Origin: CAYJAD01 sp964371835
GTDB lineage: Bacteria > Desulfobacterota > Desulfovibrionia > Desulfovibrionales > Desulfovibrionaceae
NCBI GenBank assembly: GCA_964371835.1
Contig: CAYJOP010000081.1
Coordinates: 1 to 9,380, forward strand
Direction of reading: 5' to 3'
Length of the DNA: 9,380 bases
Position 1 is the stretch's first letter, and each line of letters opens with the position of its first letter. Positions 6,462-9,380 of the stretch are shown here, piece by piece. The notes under the pieces are model-generated. The model was not told the DNA's origin, made no database searches, and saw only the letters and a program-made list of their open reading frames with translations. A program made the translations under genes and the position numbers.

Positions 6462-7004
6462 TTATAATGTTTCAACCGTCAAGTTGTCATTGGTGAAAAC
6501 ACAAATTTCCGCAGCAATTCCCATGGAGTGGCGAACAATATCTTCAGCACTTAAGTTTGCACCATCTGCATGACGCACTAAGGCTCTTGCGGCAGATAGG
6601 GCATATGGGCCGCCACTACCAATGGCTGCTAGACCATCGTCAGGTTCAATAACGTCTCCAGTGCCAGAAAGTAGTAATATATGATCTTTATTGGCAAGTA
6701 GTAACATGGCTTCAAGTCGACGTAAGTATTTGTCTTTACGCCAATCTTTGCACATTTCCACAGCAGCACGCATTAAATTTCCGTGTACTTCTTCTAGCTT
6801 TGCTTCAAACAGCTCAAAAAGTGTAAATGCATCGGCTGTTGCCCCTGCAAAACCTGCAAGAATTTGTCCCTTATACAGGCGACGAACCTTGCAAGCTTTG
6901 TGTTTCATTACTATGCTTTGTCCAAGGGTTACTTGACCATCGCCTGCCATGGCAACTTGATTATTATGTCTAACGGCAATTATAGTTGTGGCATGTGCTT
7001 GCAT
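6462..7004 (-). CDS. hslV: ATP-dependent protease subunit HslV (ClpQ), threonine peptidase
   Basis: HslV is the proteasome-like peptidase of the HslVU protease: dodecameric, cytoplasmic, and dependent on the HslU ATPase for unfolding. The mature enzyme begins at a catalytic threonine. Here TTIIAVR aligns with the E. coli mature N-terminus, so Thr6 is the nucleophile and residues 1-5 (MQAHA) form a short propeptide; in E. coli only Met is removed. Asp22 (in AGDGQ) and Lys39 (in CKVRRLY) fit the conserved Asp17 and Lys33. The block GFAGATADAFTLFELFE at 52-68 and the GSGGPYA motif are diagnostic. The length of 180 aa is normal. A good Shine-Dalgarno AAGGA lies 6 nt before the ATG and supports this start. 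The stop is 2 nt before ispE. No hslU is visible in the window. Confidence 0.97.
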   Translation of the reverse strand: MQAHATTIIAVRHNNQVAMAGDGQVTLGQSIVMKHKACKVRRLYKGQILAGFAGATADAFTLFELFEAKLEEVHGNLMRAAVEMCKDWRKDKYLRRLEAMLLLANKDHILLLSGTGDVIEPDDGLAAIGSGGPYALSAARALVRHADGANLSAEDIVRHSMGIAAEICVFTNDNLTVETL

Positions 7005-7010
7005 GAGTTA

Positions 7011-7015
7011 TCCTT
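7011..7015 (-). promoter_or_regulatory. Ribosome binding site of hslV
   Basis: AAGGA on the minus strand, 6 nt before the ATG at 7004. It fixes the hslV start and hence the five-residue propeptide before the catalytic threonine. Confidence 0.75.
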
Positions 7016-7063
7016 GTTTATTGGAATAAAATTAATATATTAAAGGAATTAATTCTATGAAAA

Positions 7064-8479
7064 TTACAAACCTTCGTCCCAAATTTCTTGGCGTTCTTTA
7101 TATTTATCATTAAAACGGGCAATTGCAGCATTATCTGTGTCATTGCGTGCATTGTCCTTGGCTTGAGTAAAATATTGTTTTGTTCTGCGTTCATCGTTGC
7201 CATAAAGTGCATTGTAGGCCATGTGCAAATATGCTTGAAAATTTTTACCACTGCGCCCAAGGGATCGTGCATAAGCATAATGAACTTCGCGATCTTCTGG
7301 TAAAACTCTTAGAATTTCATGGTAATAAGGCTCAGCTTTCAAACTTTGGCCCGTTTCATCAAGCAACCTTGCATAAAAAAATTGGGCCATATAATCTCTT
7401 GGATCAAGCTTCATGGCAGTGGTTAGCAAGGTGTTAGCACGAGCTGTGTCACCTTTGCGATAATGAAAAGCACCAGCTTCACGCAGAATTAATGGGTCTT
7501 TGGGGCTTGCGGCCATGGCCACATCAAAGGCAGCGCTGGCTTCTTGTATTTTATTTTCTCTAGCAAAAAGCATGGCAGTACCCATGAGTGCCAAGGGGGA
7601 TTTATCTGCTGCAAAGCGATGTCTTGCCGCTTGAATTGTGCCATAACGAGCCCAAAGTAAGGCCTGAACACGTTTAAATTGTGTATTGTCAACTTTGCGA
7701 TTATTTAAAGTTTGAGGGCCAGAACGAGATTTTGCAATAACGCTGGTAATACGAGAGCCAATATGCGGATGGGTTGAGAGATAAGTTGGCACACTTCCGC
7801 CGCCAATCATGGCGCTTTTTTCACGAATTTTCATAAATCCGCCCGCCATGCCAAGTGGTGGATAGCCTGCCGCCACAAGATATTGATATCCCATGTCATC
7901 TGCTTCTGTTTCGTCCATGCGACTATAGTTTAGCATGGCAGCTTGACCTGCACCAAAAGCACCAGCGGCAAGGGCTGCCCCGCCTTCACCACCAGCCACA
8001 ACACCAGCTACAGCACCAAGTAAGGTGGCAAGTGTTAAATATTTACCTCGGTTAATGCGTTCGGCAACGTGACGCTCTGTAACGTGCGCCATTTCATGTG
8101 CCATAATGCCTGCAAGTTCTGCTTCATTATCAAGCTGCATGATAAGCCCTGTAAATATAAAAACATGTCCGCCAGGTACGGCAAAAGCATTTAATGAATT
8201 GTGTAAAACAACACCAGTGGTAAATTCAAAAGGCTGTGGAGGGATGGCAGCAGAAATTCTGTCTACAATCTTTTTAACATATAAAGAAACTTCTGGGTCC
8301 TCAACCAAGGGGAGTTGAGAGCGTATGAGCACCTCAAATTTACGACCCATTTCTTTTTCATCTGCAATGCCCAAATCCCCAAAACCAAAGAAGGCATGAG
8401 CTGGTATAACCCAAATTTGGCTAAATAAAATGGCTCCAATCATTAATGATGCCAAGAATTTACGGATGGATGAATTCAT
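7064..8479 (-). CDS. Secreted M48 zinc metalloprotease with C-terminal TPR repeats (BepA/YfgC-like)
   Basis: Predicted periplasmic protease/chaperone. BepA-type members clear or fold misassembled outer-membrane proteins such as LptD and BAM substrates. Residues 1-29 look like a Sec signal peptide: basic RK at 6-7, a hydrophobic core to about 25, and an AHA cleavage site after Ala29. The zinc site is HEMAH (His128, Glu129, His132) plus Glu190 of the ExxAD motif. His237, in STHPHIGSRI, matches the histidine described as a regulatory switch in E. coli BepA. A Gly/Ala-rich hydrophobic segment spans about 147-183. Residues about 295-430 form TPR-like helical pairs (AMAASPKDP, AMKLDPRD, ILRVLPEDRE). 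The length of 471 aa is close to BepA (about 487). The start has only a weak ribosome site, 34 nt after cysS. Downstream, hslV follows after 59 AT-rich nt. The family is secure; the exact substrate is inferred. Confidence 0.9.
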   Translation of the reverse strand: MNSSIRKFLASLMIGAILFSQIWVIPAHAFFGFGDLGIADEKEMGRKFEVLIRSQLPLVEDPEVSLYVKKIVDRISAAIPPQPFEFTTGVVLHNSLNAFAVPGGHVFIFTGLIMQLDNEAELAGIMAHEMAHVTERHVAERINRGKYLTLATLLGAVAGVVAGGEGGAALAAGAFGAGQAAMLNYSRMDETEADDMGYQYLVAAGYPPLGMAGGFMKIREKSAMIGGGSVPTYLSTHPHIGSRITSVIAKSRSGPQTLNNRKVDNTQFKRVQALLWARYGTIQAARHRFAADKSPLALMGTAMLFARENKIQEASAAFDVAMAASPKDPLILREAGAFHYRKGDTARANTLLTTAMKLDPRDYMAQFFYARLLDETGQSLKAEPYYHEILRVLPEDREVHYAYARSLGRSGKNFQAYLHMAYNALYGNDERRTKQYFTQAKDNARNDTDNAAIARFNDKYKERQEIWDEGL

Positions 8480-8513
8480 AAAATTTTTACCATGCGGTCA
8501 AAATTATAAATGT

Positions 8514-9380
8514 TTAGGCAAAATCCCACTCAACTCCGGATACTGTGTCGCGCAATTCAATGCCCATACTGATCAATGAGTCACGCAAGGCGTCAGATTT
8601 TGCAAAATCTTTTTGTGCTCTTGCATCCTGTCTTTGAGAAATTAAACTTTCAATTTCTGCTACATTTATGTTTTTGCGTTTGGCTTGTTGATTACGCAAA
8701 GCTAAGAGAAACTCTTGTGGAGCTGCCCGAAACAGGCCTAAGACATTGGACCATGTGTGCATAATCTTTTGAAATTCTAGTAAAAAAATTCTCATGCCTT
8801 CGCTTTGACGAATACTTTTATCTTCAAGGTTTTTATTGACCAAGCGAATAAGACCAAACATATGACCCAAGGCCGCAGCGCTATTGCAATCATCATCCAT
8901 GGATGCTGAAATGGCAGTATTAGTTTGCTCTAACTCCTCCATATGCTCAGCAGGAAATGGGCTTTTTTTCCAATTTTCACGAGTAAGAGCAGTGTTTACA
9001 TCACTCAAGCATTGATAAATTCTTTTTTGCCCACGCTCAGCTTCGTCCATGCTGCTGTCAGTAAAATCAATGGGGCTGCGATATTGCTTACCCAATAGGA
9101 AAAAGCGCAAACTTTCTGGCAAATATTGTTCAAGTATGTCACGAATTGTTTTGAAATTGTTTAATGATTTTGACATTTTTTCAGCATTAATTTGCACAAA
9201 ACCATTGTGAACCCAATAACGAGCAAGCTCTTTATGTGTACAAGCTTCTGTTTGAGCAATCTCATTTTCATGATGAGGAAAAATTAAATCTTGCCCACCA
9301 CCGTGAATGTCTAACGGTAAATAAGTTTCGCTCATGGCAGAGCATTCAATGTGCCAACCAGGGCGACCCTTACCCCACGG
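8514..9380 (-). CDS. cysS: Cysteinyl-tRNA synthetase, C-terminal part (5' end beyond the window)
   Basis: This enzyme charges tRNA-Cys with cysteine in the cytoplasm. The reading frame runs off the window edge: upstream of the Met at 9335 it continues as PWGKGRPGWHIECSA, a hallmark CysRS stretch, so that Met is internal. About 288 residues are visible, roughly the last 60% of a normal enzyme of about 460-480 aa. Numbering from the window edge, Cys13 (in IECSAM), His36 and Glu40 (in HHENE) match three of the known zinc ligands. The ATP-binding KMSKS loop lies at 66-70. An anticodon-binding helical domain follows and ends in a typical C-terminal tail (LRDTVSGVEWDFA). The stop is 34 nt before the M48 protease start, so the two are probably co-transcribed. 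The family call is very secure; only the N-terminal Rossmann half and the start are unseen. Confidence 0.97.
   Translation of the reverse strand, partial: PWGKGRPGWHIECSAMSETYLPLDIHGGGQDLIFPHHENEIAQTEACTHKELARYWVHNGFVQINAEKMSKSLNNFKTIRDILEQYLPESLRFFLLGKQYRSPIDFTDSSMDEAERGQKRIYQCLSDVNTALTRENWKKSPFPAEHMEELEQTNTAISASMDDDCNSAAALGHMFGLIRLVNKNLEDKSIRQSEGMRIFLLEFQKIMHTWSNVLGLFRAAPQEFLLALRNQQAKRKNINVAEIESLISQRQDARAQKDFAKSDALRDSLISMGIELRDTVSGVEWDFA

Noticed and set aside
8474..8495. Micro-frame MVKIL overlapping the M48 protease start
   Set aside because: It has no ribosome site and only five codons; such start-stop frames are frequent by chance in AT-rich leaders.
1..9380. Defence system, mobile element, CRISPR array or toxin-antitoxin pair
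   Set aside because: I saw no repeats, transposase or integrase motifs, or short paired genes; every long frame is explained by a housekeeping or hydrolase gene.

Overview
The window is a compact run of housekeeping genes, all read from the minus strand, with very short gaps and no mobile element, CRISPR array, integrase or plus-strand gene that I can support. Composition is AT-rich. In transcription order (high to low coordinate) it holds: the 3' part of cysS; a secreted M48 metalloprotease with TPR repeats (BepA-like); hslV; ispE; tRNA-Gln(UUG); prs; a CTC-type rplY (ribosomal protein L25); an alpha/beta hydrolase; pth; a CarD/CdnL-family regulator; and rho. This order, above all tRNA-Gln–prs–rplY–pth–carD–rho, is what I recall from Desulfovibrio-type bacteria. 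An AT-rich member of the Desulfovibrionales (Desulfobacterota) is therefore the best guess. That assignment is from memory and protein style, not from a search.

Region 8514-9380 is cysS, cut by the window edge. Region 6462-8479 carries two protein-quality genes: a periplasmic zinc protease (outer-membrane quality control) and the HslV peptidase; no hslU is present. Region 4531-6459 holds ispE (isoprenoid precursor synthesis), a tRNA beginning 3 nt after the ispE stop, and prs (PRPP synthesis). Region 2281-4487 is translation-related: L25, which binds 5S rRNA, and peptidyl-tRNA hydrolase. A strikingly AT-rich hydrolase gene sits between them, preceded by a strong hairpin. Region 52-2141 carries CarD (acts on transcription initiation) followed by Rho (termination). 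CarD has its own good sigma70-type promoter, and rho has a 281-nt leader gap with a C-rich, G-poor stretch suggestive of Rho autoregulation.

The genes appear to form one or two long transcripts: one entering from cysS and running to pth, and one starting at the promoter before carD. I see no undescribed multi-gene system. The items most worth a second look are the AT-rich hydrolase and its hairpin, the rho leader, the ispE/tRNA junction, and hslV without hslU.
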